The translations under genes and the position numbers were made by a program. From the NCBI GenBank assembly GCA_023415915.1, contig JAEZIZ010000102.1, forward strand, positions 1 to 24,413: a stretch of DNA of 24,413 nucleotides. The letters run 5' to 3'. Source of the DNA: Bacillota bacterium (GTDB lineage: Bacteria; Bacillota; Clostridia; Christensenellales; SZUA-584). The notes below the pieces were generated by a model. The model ran no database searches. It saw nothing but the letters and a program-made list of their open reading frames with translations, and had not been told where the DNA came from. Shown in pieces: positions 1 to 6,657 of this stretch (its first letter is position 1; every line of letters begins with the position of its first letter).

Positions 1-603
1 GACTCGAACACGTGGGGGTATATACCGGGCGCGGGGGAACGCTTCGGCCGGGAAATCAGGTGGTGCGGCGTGATGCGCGAAAAGCTGGGTAGGGGGTACG
101 TCGTCATTGAAGAGGGCTTAAACGGCAGGACTACCGCTCACGATGACCCGCAGGAAGCATACCGCAACGGCAGCGATTATCTTCCTCCCTGTCTTGAAAC
201 GCACAGCCCCATAGACCTTGTCATAATAATGCTGGGCTCGAATGACATAAAAACAAGGTTCGGCTTTCAGGCAGAGGACATAGCAGGAGGAATGGAGAAG
301 CTTCTCGGGATAATAAAAAACAGCGGAGCGGGCCCGGAGGGAAAAACGCCTCGCATACTGCTGCTCAGCCCTCCGCATGTAAGCCCGCATACAGAGCTGA
401 TAGACTTTATTGACAGATACGAGGTATCAAAGCGGCTGGGCGCACTCTATGAACAGCTCGCCGGCCGGTACGGCTGCAGTTTTCTTGACGTGTCCACTGT
501 CGTAGGCATCTCCGACTTGCCCGACGGCCTGCACCTTAATGAAAAAGCGCACGCTGCGCTCGGCAGCGCTCTTGCCGGTATTGTAAAAGAGATATTGGGG
601 TAA
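1..603 (+). CDS. SGNH/GDSL-family hydrolase, 5'-truncated by window edge
   Basis: This is a probable ester or carbohydrate-ester hydrolase of the SGNH fold. The frame is open from base 1, so the true start lies outside the window and only 200 codons are seen. The first residues read DSNTWGY, the end of the block I motif GDSxTxG with the nucleophilic Ser. MLGSNDIK gives block III (GxND, oxyanion hole), and LPDGLHLNEKAH gives block V with the Asp-x-x-His of the catalytic triad. All the usual blocks are therefore present and the enzyme should be active. No membrane segment is visible in this part. The gene ends at TAA and converges on the minus-strand gene at 660-1193, with a shared hairpin between them. 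The substrate cannot be deduced. Family assignment is firm; specificity is unknown. Confidence 0.9.
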   Translation, partial: DSNTWGYIPGAGERFGREIRWCGVMREKLGRGYVVIEEGLNGRTTAHDDPQEAYRNGSDYLPPCLETHSPIDLVIIMLGSNDIKTRFGFQAEDIAGGMEKLLGIIKNSGAGPEGKTPRILLLSPPHVSPHTELIDFIDRYEVSKRLGALYEQLAGRYGCSFLDVSTVVGISDLPDGLHLNEKAHAALGSALAGIVKEILG

Positions 604-623
604 CGATTGGGGGCTGAAAAAAA

Positions 624-643
624 GCGAAGCTAAACAGCTTCGT
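624..643. terminator. Bidirectional intrinsic terminator between convergent genes
   Basis: A 7-bp perfect stem (CGAAGCT / AGCTTCG) with an AAAC loop. On the minus strand it is followed by C and eight Ts, a strong intrinsic terminator for the gene at 660-1193. On the plus strand it is followed by TTTCTGTT, weaker but usable by the SGNH hydrolase gene. Confidence 0.7.
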
Positions 644-659
644 TTCTGTTGATATTTAA

Positions 660-1193
660 TTAAGTCAGTTTGAAGTATGGAAGAAAAATTGTTTGGCAAT
701 CGCTATAAACTGCAATTAAAACTCGCGAAATCCTTATGTCATATCCACCGAATATATGTTCATCTTGTGCCTTTTCTTCTAATTCTTGATTTTCTAGCGG
801 TTCGGGATTTCCAACGCCTTGAAGAGAAAACAATATCATGTTTAACTTTTTCTTAATTAATTCTGATTCTGGTATATTAAATAAAAAATCAACACTATTC
901 AGAAGATTTTCACACAGCCGCATATTCCTTCCAATATTGCTTTCATTGAAGAAACTATCATCAAAAATGTCTTTAGTTAAAAAACTATATACTTTATATC
1001 TTTTATCAAAGAGTGTTAATTTTATTTGGGTGTCTTGTACTTCCTTTTGTTGTACATATGACAGTTCACTTAGTTCATTTGATTTTTCAGAAATCTTGTT
1101 CGCTTGTTTTTCCAACTTTATTGTCACTATGATTAACAAAATTGATATTAGTATTTGTGCTATATCGGCTACTGTAAAGTTTAACAAATTCAT
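660..1193 (-). CDS. Hypothetical membrane-anchored protein with coiled coil, AT-rich
   Basis: I do not recognise a family. The 177-residue product has one hydrophobic segment at about residues 8-27 (ADIAQILISILLIIVTIKLE), followed by a polar, heptad-like stretch at about 28-60 (KQANKISEKSNELSELSYVQ) that suggests a coiled coil. A helical, charged remainder would be cytoplasmic. The start ATG at 1193-1191 is preceded by AGAAAGG at a suitable distance. The gene is clearly richer in A+T than its neighbours and uses AT-ending codons, which suggests recent acquisition. It stands alone, converges on the SGNH hydrolase and shares a terminator with it. Small single-TM coiled-coil proteins of this layout occur in phage, defence and envelope contexts, but nothing here decides between them. 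Confidence 0.6.
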   Translation of the reverse strand: MNLLNFTVADIAQILISILLIIVTIKLEKQANKISEKSNELSELSYVQQKEVQDTQIKLTLFDKRYKVYSFLTKDIFDDSFFNESNIGRNMRLCENLLNSVDFLFNIPESELIKKKLNMILFSLQGVGNPEPLENQELEEKAQDEHIFGGYDIRISRVLIAVYSDCQTIFLPYFKLT

Positions 1194-1311
1194 ATATGAC
1201 CAACCTTTCTAATAAAAATAATTATTACTTAAAAAGTTCAAACAACCAGTATGGAAATGGTTGTCTTTCTATCCCTAAGCATAACTTATTAAAGACGGGA
1301 GAACTTTTAGC

Positions 1312-1347
1312 CGTTACACTCCTTCAAGCGAAGCTGACTTAAATGAC
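1312..1347 (-). repeat. Partial inverted copy of the repeat element at 23256-23350
   Basis: The 27 bases at 1312-1338 are the exact reverse complement of 23264-23290. The match extends loosely to the GTCATT end (complement of 1342-1347), which also starts the right-hand element. The other half of the element is missing here, so this is a remnant. It lies in the gene-free stretch 1194-1453, which otherwise holds only small AT-rich hairpins (for example ACAACCA / TGGTTGT near 1241-1263). Confidence 0.6.
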
Positions 1348-1396
1348 AGCATATACTTTATTGACAGTTTCAGTTTTTTTGATAAGAAACGCCTAA

Positions 1397-1429
1397 CAAA
1401 CCGCATAACAGTTCATAAACGGCGGTTTG
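1397..1429 (-). terminator. Possible weak terminator of the receiver gene
   Basis: An 8-bp perfect inverted repeat, CAAACCGC at 1397-1404 and GCGGTTTG at 1422-1429, with a 17-base loop, lies just downstream of the minus-strand receiver gene. The T-run after it is poor, so termination activity is uncertain. Confidence 0.3.
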
Positions 1430-1453
1430 CTTTGGCTATTGTATTTTATTCGG

Positions 1454-1843
1454 TCAAGAATTGCGCCTCATCTTAAGCTTCCTTATCTCGAGTATCTTGG
1501 AAAGTACGGCTTCAAGATTGAGCGGTTTGAAGAAAAAGAAATCTGCGCCAAGCTCCAGAGCCCGCCTTGTTACCTCCTCGCTTCCCAAAGCGGAAACGAC
1601 GAGCACTTTTGGCCTTTCTTTTTCAGACGAGATTCTTCGCAACACTTCCAGACCGTCGACGCGCGGCATAACGAGATCCAGAAGAAGTACATCCGGGCGG
1701 GTTTGCCGCAACAGCTCCACTGTTTCAGCCCCATCTGCCGTAATGCCTACTATATTGATATTGGGATTGAGAGACAGATAATCGCTGAACAGTTTTGTGA
1801 ACTCGCTGCAATTATCAGCGAGCAGAACGTTTATTTGTTTCAT
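1454..1843 (-). CDS. Stand-alone response-regulator receiver domain, Spo0A-like
   Basis: A phosphoacceptor (CheY-like fold) protein of about 129 residues. The phosphorylated Asp is in VLLLDLVMPRVDG, followed by the switch residue in VVSALG (Ser in place of the more common Thr) and the conserved Lys in FFKPLN. The N-terminal acidic pair is reduced to one Asp (LLADNCSEF). The overall pattern resembles the receiver half of Spo0A (VADDNREL, LDIIMPHLDG, TAFGQED in Bacillus), but no Spo0A DNA-binding domain follows: the frame closes after a short basic tail (KLKMRRNS), and the next codons downstream hit another stop within six codons. GGAG lies five bases before the ATG at 1843-1841, which is preferred to the ATG just upstream (1846). 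It could be a phosphate sink, a CheY-like signalling protein or a degenerate Spo0A copy. Confidence 0.85.
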   Translation of the reverse strand: MKQINVLLADNCSEFTKLFSDYLSLNPNINIVGITADGAETVELLRQTRPDVLLLDLVMPRVDGLEVLRRISSEKERPKVLVVSALGSEEVTRRALELGADFFFFKPLNLEAVLSKILEIRKLKMRRNS

Positions 1844-2039
1844 CATGTCTCCAATATATATAAGATTATATATAGAGTTTAGCATATATGTTTAATAATT
1901 ACAACCATAAAATTACTGTCGATATTTATCATATTATATAATATCAAAAAATCTTTGATTGCCCGAAACACGGCGTTCTCACCTATTTTTAGAGCCTTAA
2001 TATAATAAATGAGAAGGCGATAAAAAGGAGGATAACGTT

Positions 2040-2372
2040 ATGATACCCAGCAAGGAACTTCAGGAATTGGCGCAGGCGCTTAAACGTTCCGCCGAGTATG
2101 TAGAAATGATGCAGCTGCGCAGGCGCGTGATAGAAAATCCGAAGTTCGGCAGGCAGATGCTGATGTTCGAGCGGGAGCGCGCGCGCCTTTACAGCATGGG
2201 GCTGCAGAGGGAGGAAGTCGCTCAAAGGGAGAAAAAGCTGTTTGCCGATTACCGGGCGCTGCTTGCGGAGGAGGAAGTAAAGAAGTTCATCGAAGCGACT
2301 CGTGTTTACCAGAACATGATAACGGAGAGCATGGAGTATTTAAACAGGCTGCTTGAAAACAGGAGTTATTGA
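2040..2372 (+). CDS. YlbF/YmcA-family protein
   Basis: A 110-residue, all-helical, highly charged protein matching the Com_YlbF family (PF06133). The helical core includes AEYVEMMQLRRRVIENP and EEVKKFIEATRVYQNMI, typical of these proteins. In Bacillus subtilis, YlbF, YmcA and YaaT form a complex that supports RNase Y-dependent mRNA maturation and influences competence, biofilm formation and sporulation. Function here is inferred by family only. The ATG is preceded by AAAAGGAGG at optimal distance. The gene is divergent from the receiver gene across about 195 bases of AT-rich DNA, so the two may share a regulatory region. No clear terminator follows. Confidence 0.85.
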   Translation: MIPSKELQELAQALKRSAEYVEMMQLRRRVIENPKFGRQMLMFERERARLYSMGLQREEVAQREKKLFADYRALLAEEEVKKFIEATRVYQNMITESMEYLNRLLENRSY

Positions 2373-2515
2373 CGTTTAAATTACATAACAGCGCGGGAAA
2401 CAAAATAAGTCCTAAAGCTGCAGCAAATAAAGCAAAGAAATATTAGATTTAACCGCTATTAATCGTACGCATAAAAGGTTTCGGGAAAAACTCAAAAGAT
2501 TTTTTCGGGACGATA

Positions 2516-2547
2516 ATACCCCATAAAGCCCAGGCTCTATGGGGTAT
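2516..2547. repeat. Perfect 10-bp inverted repeat (hairpin)
   Basis: ATACCCCATA at 2516-2525 and TATGGGGTAT at 2538-2547 enclose a 12-base loop. It lies in the 268-base stretch between the YlbF gene (ends 2372) and the minus-strand gene ending at 2641. Neither strand has a proper T-run directly after it, so a terminator role is uncertain. Apart from this hairpin and the tandem repeat at 2534-2630, nothing else was seen in this stretch. Confidence 0.5.
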
Positions 2548-2630
2548 AATACGAGATCCTCTACAAGCCGTGGACTTGATGGGGCGTATACGGTGTCCCC
2601 AGCTAGCCATGAGCTTGACGGAGTGTAAAT
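2534..2630 (-). repeat. Degenerate 39-bp tandem repeats
   Basis: Two adjacent units offset by 39 bases (around 2561-2590 and 2600-2629) match at roughly two thirds of positions, sharing the core CTTGA(C/T)GG(A/G)G(C/T)GTA. A third, more diverged unit lies around 2534-2550. On the minus strand one frame reads three 13-residue units (TIIYTPSSSWLAG, DTVYAPSSPRLVE, DLVLYPIEPGLYG). That frame is not the frame of the gene ending at 2641. Confidence 0.5.
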
Positions 2631-2640
2631 TATAGTATTA

Positions 2641-2952
2641 TCAATGATCCCAGCCAAAGTACCGGCCATAATGCTGAGCTGCGTTGCGGGCGGCGGGCGC
2701 CGGCCTTCTCCGTGAATCGTGCGTTCCGGAAAAACTTTTGCCGTAATAATCTGAATCGCGCCTGCCCAAGCCGTCGCGGCCGGGCCTTTCCATATTATCA
2801 CGCCTGTTGTACGGCGCGCCGTGATATATCAAGCTGAAGAAAAATCTCGGGAAACGTTTTCCCCTTACATTATAACCTGCCCGGGGGTAACTTCCTCTTG
2901 CGCCGCTATGCGGAGCCCGGCCCGGGCCGCCTCTTTGCATACCGTCAGGCAT
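2641..2952 (-). CDS. Small Arg/Gly/Tyr-rich protein, possible spore-coat component
   Basis: A 103-residue low-complexity basic protein rich in Arg, Gly, Tyr, Ser and Asp (MERPGRDGLGRRDSDYYGKS, QHYGRYFGWDH). I recognise no family. The start is supported by an excellent ribosome site, GAAAGGAG, seven bases before the ATG at 2952. Upstream on the minus strand, CATAATATA (complement of 2995-3003) fits the -10 consensus for sigma-K (CATAnnnTA), with an AAC triplet about 16 bases further upstream. A Tyr/Gly/Arg-rich composition and a possible late mother-cell promoter would suit a spore-coat or crust protein, but this is inference. Other frames across the region are open too, so the frame choice rests on the ribosome site. 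A frameshift into the downstream 13-residue-repeat frame cannot be excluded. Confidence 0.5.
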   Translation of the reverse strand: MPDGMQRGGPGRAPHSGARGSYPRAGYNVRGKRFPRFFFSLIYHGAPYNRRDNMERPGRDGLGRRDSDYYGKSFSGTHDSRRRPAPAARNAAQHYGRYFGWDH

Positions 2953-2987
2953 ATATGTCTCCTTTCATACGTTCACTTATATCCGTT

Positions 2988-3020
2988 GTTACTCTATATT
3001 ATGTATCCGTGTTGCGATGC
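2988..3020 (-). promoter_or_regulatory. Possible sigma-K-type promoter for the Arg/Gly/Tyr-rich gene
   Basis: On the minus strand, CATAATATA (complement of 2995-3003) matches the sigma-K -10 form CATAnnnTA. AAC lies 16-17 bases further upstream, where mAC is expected. The implied transcript start would be about 35 bases before the ATG at 2952. The match is short and was judged by eye. Confidence 0.25.
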
Positions 3021-3125
3021 GTTCTGCATACGAAAACATTGAGGGCTAAAAAAGCCGCGAAGTATGGAGAAAGTCGCCATATTGGTCTATACTATATTAG
3101 TACACATTTGACGGGAGTGCTTGAA

Positions 3126-4766
3126 ATGAACGATGTTTGTTATGTGGCTTACGACAGGGGAGACTATGAGGAGTACAAGATAAAGCCAGGCATGACGCTT
3201 GACCGTATAGGAAAAGAGCTGTTCTCCGACTCTATTTGCGCCGTAATGGACGGCGTACTCGTTTCGCTGGCCGAAGAGGTTAAAGCGGGAGCGAGAATCA
3301 ACTTCCTTTCTCCGAAAACGAACCAGCAGGCTTCGCGCGTATTTTTAAGGGGCGCGACTTTTCTGCTGTACTGCGCGTCAAGGGCTTTGATGCCGGAAAG
3401 AGAGCTCATAGTGGACTACGCGCTGTACGGCGGAATATTCTGCCGTATACCAAATATAACGAAAGATGAAATATCCGCGCTCGAAAAGAAGATATACGAG
3501 TATATAGCGAGCGATAAGGACTTTACGCTTACAATTATGCCGGTAAGCGACGCAAAGAAGATAATGCTAGACGAAGGGCTCGCCGCCAAGGCGGCGCTGC
3601 TCGCGTACCGCCCGTTCGATTATTACAGGATGTACGAGTTTGACGGGCAGAAAAACTATTTTCACGGCATAATGCCCAAAAGTTCGGGCTACCTTGACGG
3701 CGTCCGCCTTAAAGCCTATTCTAACGGATTCATACTTACGTACCCGACGCCGTATACAGAATCGGCCACCCCGATAACGAACCAGCCAAAGTATTCGCGC
3801 GTGTTTGAAGAGGCTGAAAAGTGGTCGCAGGTGCTCGGGGCGGCGTATGTCGCGGATATCAACGACATGTTCAGAAACGGAAATTTCGCAGATTTTATCG
3901 ACGTCAACGAAGCGCTGCACGAAAAGACTATAGCGGGCATCGCGCAGAAGATAGCCGACAGGGAAGGCGTGCGCATCGTGCTGATTGCCGGGCCGTCCTC
4001 GTCGGGCAAGACGACTTTCGCGGGAAGGCTTGCAGTGCATCTGCGCGCCATAGGCAAGAAGTGCAGGCCCATATCGGTGGACGATTATTATAAGAACAGG
4101 GAAGACATACCTTATGACGAAAACGGCAAGAGGGATTTTGAAACAATAGAAGCGCTCGACGTCGAAAAGCTCAACGAAGATCTTAAAAAACTGCTTGCAT
4201 GCGAAGTAGCGCATATGCCAAGGTACGATTTTGTTACGGGCGAGAGAAAGCCGGAAACCGTTCCGCTGTGCATTGACAGCGACATACTCATTATTGAAGG
4301 CATACACGGGTTAAACGACGCGCTTACCGAAAGCATACCCCACGATATGAAATTCAAGGTATTCGTGTCGCCGCTCACAACGCTCAACATAGACGAGCAC
4401 AACGTGGTTTTTCCCGACGACCTGCGGCTGATACGCAGGCTGACGCGCGATATACGCACAAGGGGCTTTTCGTTCGAGCAGACGTTTTCCGTGTGGGATT
4501 CGGTGCGCAGGGGAGAGTACAAATACATACTGCCGTACCAGGAGACGGCGGATGAGATGTTCAACTCCACGCTTTTTTATGAGCCGCTTGTGCTGAAAAA
4601 TCATTGTTACAGCGAACTGTTGAAATTCAAGCCGGATATGCAGTATTACCCGGAAGCGCAAAGCCTGCTGAAATTTTTAAATTATGTGCTTAGTTTCAAC
4701 GATGAAAGCGTTATTCCAGTTAAAAGCATACTGCGTGAATTCATAGGCCCATTAAAAACAAAATGA
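3126..4766 (+). CDS. Nucleoside (uridine) kinase with ThrRS-like TGS N-terminal region
   Basis: A cytoplasmic P-loop kinase of 546 residues, of the clostridial type that fuses an N-terminal threonyl-tRNA-synthetase-like part to a uridine-kinase domain. Residues about 1-60 look like a TGS domain (IKPGMTLDRIGKELF). Residues about 60-230 resemble the second ThrRS-type domain. The kinase spans about 280-490: Walker A GPSSSGKTT at 289-297, then SVDDYYKNREDIPYDENG and the Walker B-like ILIIEGIHGLN. RLTRDIRTRGFSFEQT resembles the uridine-kinase lid region. Probable reaction: ATP-dependent phosphorylation of uridine or a related nucleoside. The start at 3126 has GGGAG upstream and begins the conserved region. 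The frame is open further upstream (from 2898) but without ribosome-site support. TATACT at 3088-3093 may be its -10 box. Confidence 0.85.
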   Translation: MNDVCYVAYDRGDYEEYKIKPGMTLDRIGKELFSDSICAVMDGVLVSLAEEVKAGARINFLSPKTNQQASRVFLRGATFLLYCASRALMPERELIVDYALYGGIFCRIPNITKDEISALEKKIYEYIASDKDFTLTIMPVSDAKKIMLDEGLAAKAALLAYRPFDYYRMYEFDGQKNYFHGIMPKSSGYLDGVRLKAYSNGFILTYPTPYTESATPITNQPKYSRVFEEAEKWSQVLGAAYVADINDMFRNGNFADFIDVNEALHEKTIAGIAQKIADREGVRIVLIAGPSSSGKTTFAGRLAVHLRAIGKKCRPISVDDYYKNREDIPYDENGKRDFETIEALDVEKLNEDLKKLLACEVAHMPRYDFVTGERKPETVPLCIDSDILIIEGIHGLNDALTESIPHDMKFKVFVSPLTTLNIDEHNVVFPDDLRLIRRLTRDIRTRGFSFEQTFSVWDSVRRGEYKYILPYQETADEMFNSTLFYEPLVLKNHCYSELLKFKPDMQYYPEAQSLLKFLNYVLSFNDESVIPVKSILREFIGPLKTK

Positions 4767-4805
4767 TTTCTTGGAATAATTTACATACAAACGCGGTTAT
4801 AAATA

Positions 4806-4840
4806 GCCTCCGTTTAGTCAAAAATAAGCTCAAAGGAGGC
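4806..4840 (+). promoter_or_regulatory. Leader hairpin overlapping the ribosome site of the lipoprotein gene
   Basis: GCCTCC at 4806-4811 pairs perfectly with GGAGGC at 4835-4840, which contains the Shine-Dalgarno sequence of the lipoprotein gene. Flanking GTTT / AAA extend the pairing with one bulge. The fold would hide the ribosome site. Whether it regulates translation is inference. Confidence 0.4.
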
Positions 4841-4846
4841 GATTAA

Positions 4847-5143
4847 ATGAAAAAACTGATTATTGCAATAATGGTTATCATTGCGCTGGCTATGGTGTTC
4901 GCCGGCTGCGCTAACGACAGAAACAATCAGACTTCGCCAGGCGTGTCACCCATAGTAAGCCCGGACATTGGCCGGAGCCCGTCGCCGCTGATAAGCCCGC
5001 TCCCTGATGGAAGCCCGCTGGTAAGTCCGAATGGAAGCCCGATGGTCAGCCCTGACGGGAGTCCGCTGGTAAGTCCGGATTTGCTGCCGGGTGATAACGC
5101 GTCGCCGGCAATTACAGTATCGCCGGCTGTATCACCCAGTTAG
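4847..5143 (+). CDS. Small Ser-Pro repeat lipoprotein
   Basis: A 98-residue putative secreted lipoprotein. It starts MKK, followed by a hydrophobic stretch (residues 4-19) and a lipobox-like FAGC with the lipidated Cys at 21. The rest is a disordered, Ser/Pro-rich domain built from SP-x-VSP units, including three exact-length 8-residue repeats (DGSPLVSP, NGSPMVSP, DGSPLVSP) encoded at 5006-5077. There is no catalytic domain. Similar short, proline-rich tails act as cell-wall spacers in other surface proteins, but here nothing follows the spacer, so the role is unknown. AAAGGAGG precedes the ATG at optimal distance. It appears monocistronic, with a candidate terminator at 5212-5253. Confidence 0.75.
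   Translation: MKKLIIAIMVIIALAMVFAGCANDRNNQTSPGVSPIVSPDIGRSPSPLISPLPDGSPLVSPNGSPMVSPDGSPLVSPDLLPGDNASPAITVSPAVSPS
5006..5077 (+). repeat. Three 24-bp tandem repeats inside the lipoprotein gene
   Basis: Units at 5006-5029, 5030-5053 and 5054-5077 encode DGSPLVSP, NGSPMVSP and DGSPLVSP. The length stays in frame, so copy number could vary by slippage without breaking the gene. Confidence 0.85.
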
Positions 5144-5211
5144 CGTGACATAGCCGCATTATCAGGTAATTCATGGCAAGTAAGAAGGTGCTTTGATATA
5201 ATTCTCTTAAG

Positions 5212-5253
5212 GGAAGGGGTCAGGGCATTTTCTTTATTTGCCGCTTCCTTTTT
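5212..5253 (+). terminator. Candidate terminator of the lipoprotein gene
   Basis: GGAAG (5212-5216) and GGCA (5224-5227) pair with TGCC (5239-5242) and CTTCC (5244-5248) around an asymmetric internal loop, followed by TTTTT at 5249-5253. The stem is imperfect. Confidence 0.35.
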
Positions 5254-5415
5254 ATAAGGCAAGATGACCAGAAACAACTAATTTAAAATCAGGCTTTAAC
5301 AGACGAAAGCTCATGTATCATTCAAAGGACCGAAGGGACGAAGAATCTTAGCCCCATACGGTTGGCGGAACCATATGCCTTTAGCATTGCCAGCAAGAGT
5401 CCTTTAAAGGGTTCA

Positions 5416-5441
5416 AGAAAAACCACCCCTTGAAGGGGTGG
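5416..5441 (-). terminator. Intrinsic terminator of the minus-strand three-gene operon
   Basis: CCACCCCTT at 5423-5431 and AAGGGGTGG at 5433-5441 form a stable stem. On the minus strand it is followed directly by TTTTTCTT. It starts eight bases after the DUF4180 stop codon. Confidence 0.85.
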
Positions 5442-5448
5442 ATGATTA

Positions 5449-5811
5449 TTACCGCGTTAGCGCGTCTATTGCATTTTGCAGAGTATCCTTGAAGAATATC
5501 TGTTTTCCGTTGTTGCATTCGTAAATAAAGCTTTTCAGGCTTTTGCTTTTTATATCGCCGAAGCCGCCCGTTATCGCAAGCTTCATACGGTAATTTGAGA
5601 ACTTCTGTAGGATTTCGCCCGCAAGCCCTGTTTTAAGCGAGAAAAATTCCTCGGGCAGCGCGTCTTTGGGCAAAACCATGCGCGTACAGCCGTTATAGAA
5701 AACCTCGCCAATTAGGTCGAGCACGTCATTAGTTCCCTTAAGGCTTATGCCGGAAACTATGGCTATCTTTGCGCCACTGCTTTCCTGATAATCTATCATG
5801 CAGCAATTCAC
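5449..5811 (-). CDS. DUF4180 domain-containing protein
   Basis: A 120-residue soluble protein matching the DUF4180 family pattern by eye: KIAIVSG near the start, DVLDLIGEVFYNGCTRMVL, then KLAITGGFGDIKSKSLKSF and NNGKQIFF near the end. The family is widespread in Firmicutes and has no established function. The GTG start at 5811 overlaps the stop of the upstream hydrolase gene by four bases (GTGA), indicating translational coupling. An ATG four codons in (5799) with GGGAAG about 11 bases upstream is an alternative start. It is the last gene of the operon and is followed at once by a strong terminator. Confidence 0.8.
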   Translation of the reverse strand: MNCCMIDYQESSGAKIAIVSGISLKGTNDVLDLIGEVFYNGCTRMVLPKDALPEEFFSLKTGLAGEILQKFSNYRMKLAITGGFGDIKSKSLKSFIYECNNGKQIFFKDTLQNAIDALTR

Positions 5812-6647
5812 TTCCCGTCTATGAACGAGGCCACTTCGTCAGCAAGCCCTATAAGCGCGTGCGGTTTGCCCGCGAGCACCCGTATCTTAGCGTGGGGAAC
5901 GAGCGATTTTAAGCGCGCGGCATTCTTCTTTGTAGGCAGCAGCGAGTCTTTGTCTCCCGCAATGTATAACACAGGCATATCGAGCTTTTCAAAAGCGCTG
6001 TCGGGAAGCGCGCCGTAGCCCTTAGCGCGGGGTATGAAATTTTCGCCTACAAGCCTTCCAAAAGCCAATACTTCTTCCGGCATCTCAATATCCCCGTATA
6101 CGAGCCTGTTGCTTTTTACGATGCCTTTTTCTCCCGTAAAAGCATACAGCAGCGTTTTGAATAAAAACGACGCTCGCAGGGGCGACAGCCCGCCGGACGC
6201 GATGAGCACAAGGCTCTCCACGCGCTCGGGCGCGTAGGATGCAAGGCTTAACGCCATCCAGCCGCCCAGCGAATTGCCCACGACAGCAGCTTTATTAAGC
6301 CCCAAACCGTCCATTGCCTGCCTAAGCCACTGCCCGTAATTCGTCCCTTGGGGCGACGGCCTGCTCTCGGCGCTCTTGCCGGGCTCGCCAATCAGATCTA
6401 CCGCGTAAACTCTGCGCGTTTTACCAAGCGTCATTACGTCGCCCATCCACATGGCGGAGTTTGCAGCCGAGCCGTGCAGTAATATTACGGCTTTATCCGT
6501 TTCCGCGCCGCAAGCTATAACGAACGTATCGCCGAATGAGGTAGCTATGCTCTTCATCTCGCAGGGAACAGGCCAGTACGTTAATATCTGCTCATACCGT
6601 TCCATTATCTTTTTTTTGCCCTCGGGCGTGCGGTATACTGTATTCAT
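5808..6647 (-). CDS. Alpha/beta-fold hydrolase
   Basis: A cytoplasmic alpha/beta hydrolase of 279 residues. Visible landmarks are the oxyanion-hole region ILLHGSAANSAMW, the nucleophile elbow GNSLGG (Ser is the nucleophile), the acidic residue in YIAGDKDSLLP and the catalytic His in GKPHAL. The set is complete, so it should be an active esterase or related enzyme. The cap region (about residues 155-215) has no motif that reveals the substrate. The ATG at 6647 has AGGAGA at good distance. It lies 10 bases after the HTH gene and overlaps the DUF4180 gene by four bases, so the three are co-transcribed. Substrate unknown. Confidence 0.9.
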   Translation of the reverse strand: MNTVYRTPEGKKKIMERYEQILTYWPVPCEMKSIATSFGDTFVIACGAETDKAVILLHGSAANSAMWMGDVMTLGKTRRVYAVDLIGEPGKSAESRPSPQGTNYGQWLRQAMDGLGLNKAAVVGNSLGGWMALSLASYAPERVESLVLIASGGLSPLRASFLFKTLLYAFTGEKGIVKSNRLVYGDIEMPEEVLAFGRLVGENFIPRAKGYGALPDSAFEKLDMPVLYIAGDKDSLLPTKKNAARLKSLVPHAKIRVLAGKPHALIGLADEVASFIDGK

Positions 6648-6657
6648 ACTCTTCTCC

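Larger units (their letters stand above)
5144..5448. other. Gene-free stretch with terminators and a repeat remnant
   Basis: Between the lipoprotein gene and the convergent DUF4180 gene I see no credible coding frame. A loose hairpin (GGAAG at 5212 pairing with CTTCC at 5244, then five Ts) may end the lipoprotein transcript. An imperfect element spans 5324-5405, bounded by AAAGGAC / GTCCTTT and carrying GACGAAGAATCTTA, similar to the GAAGAATC core of the element at 23256-23350. A strong terminator for the opposite strand lies at 5423-5441. Confidence 0.5.

Noticed and set aside
404..416. 13-base match between 404-416 (SGNH gene) and about 1354-1366
   Set aside because: ACTTTATTGACAG is short and AT-rich, the flanks do not match, and it is best explained by chance.
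2898..3125. N-terminal extension of the nucleoside kinase frame
   Set aside because: The extension overlaps the promoter region and the start of the opposite gene, and its translation is not family-like; 3126 has a ribosome site and starts the TGS region.
3567..4307. Minus-strand open frame opposite the nucleoside kinase
   Set aside because: It overlaps a well-supported kinase gene entirely, has no ribosome site and shows no recognisable domain.
5006..5077. Possible CRISPR-like repeat array
   Set aside because: Units are contiguous 24-bp repeats with no spacers and are in frame within a protein-coding gene.
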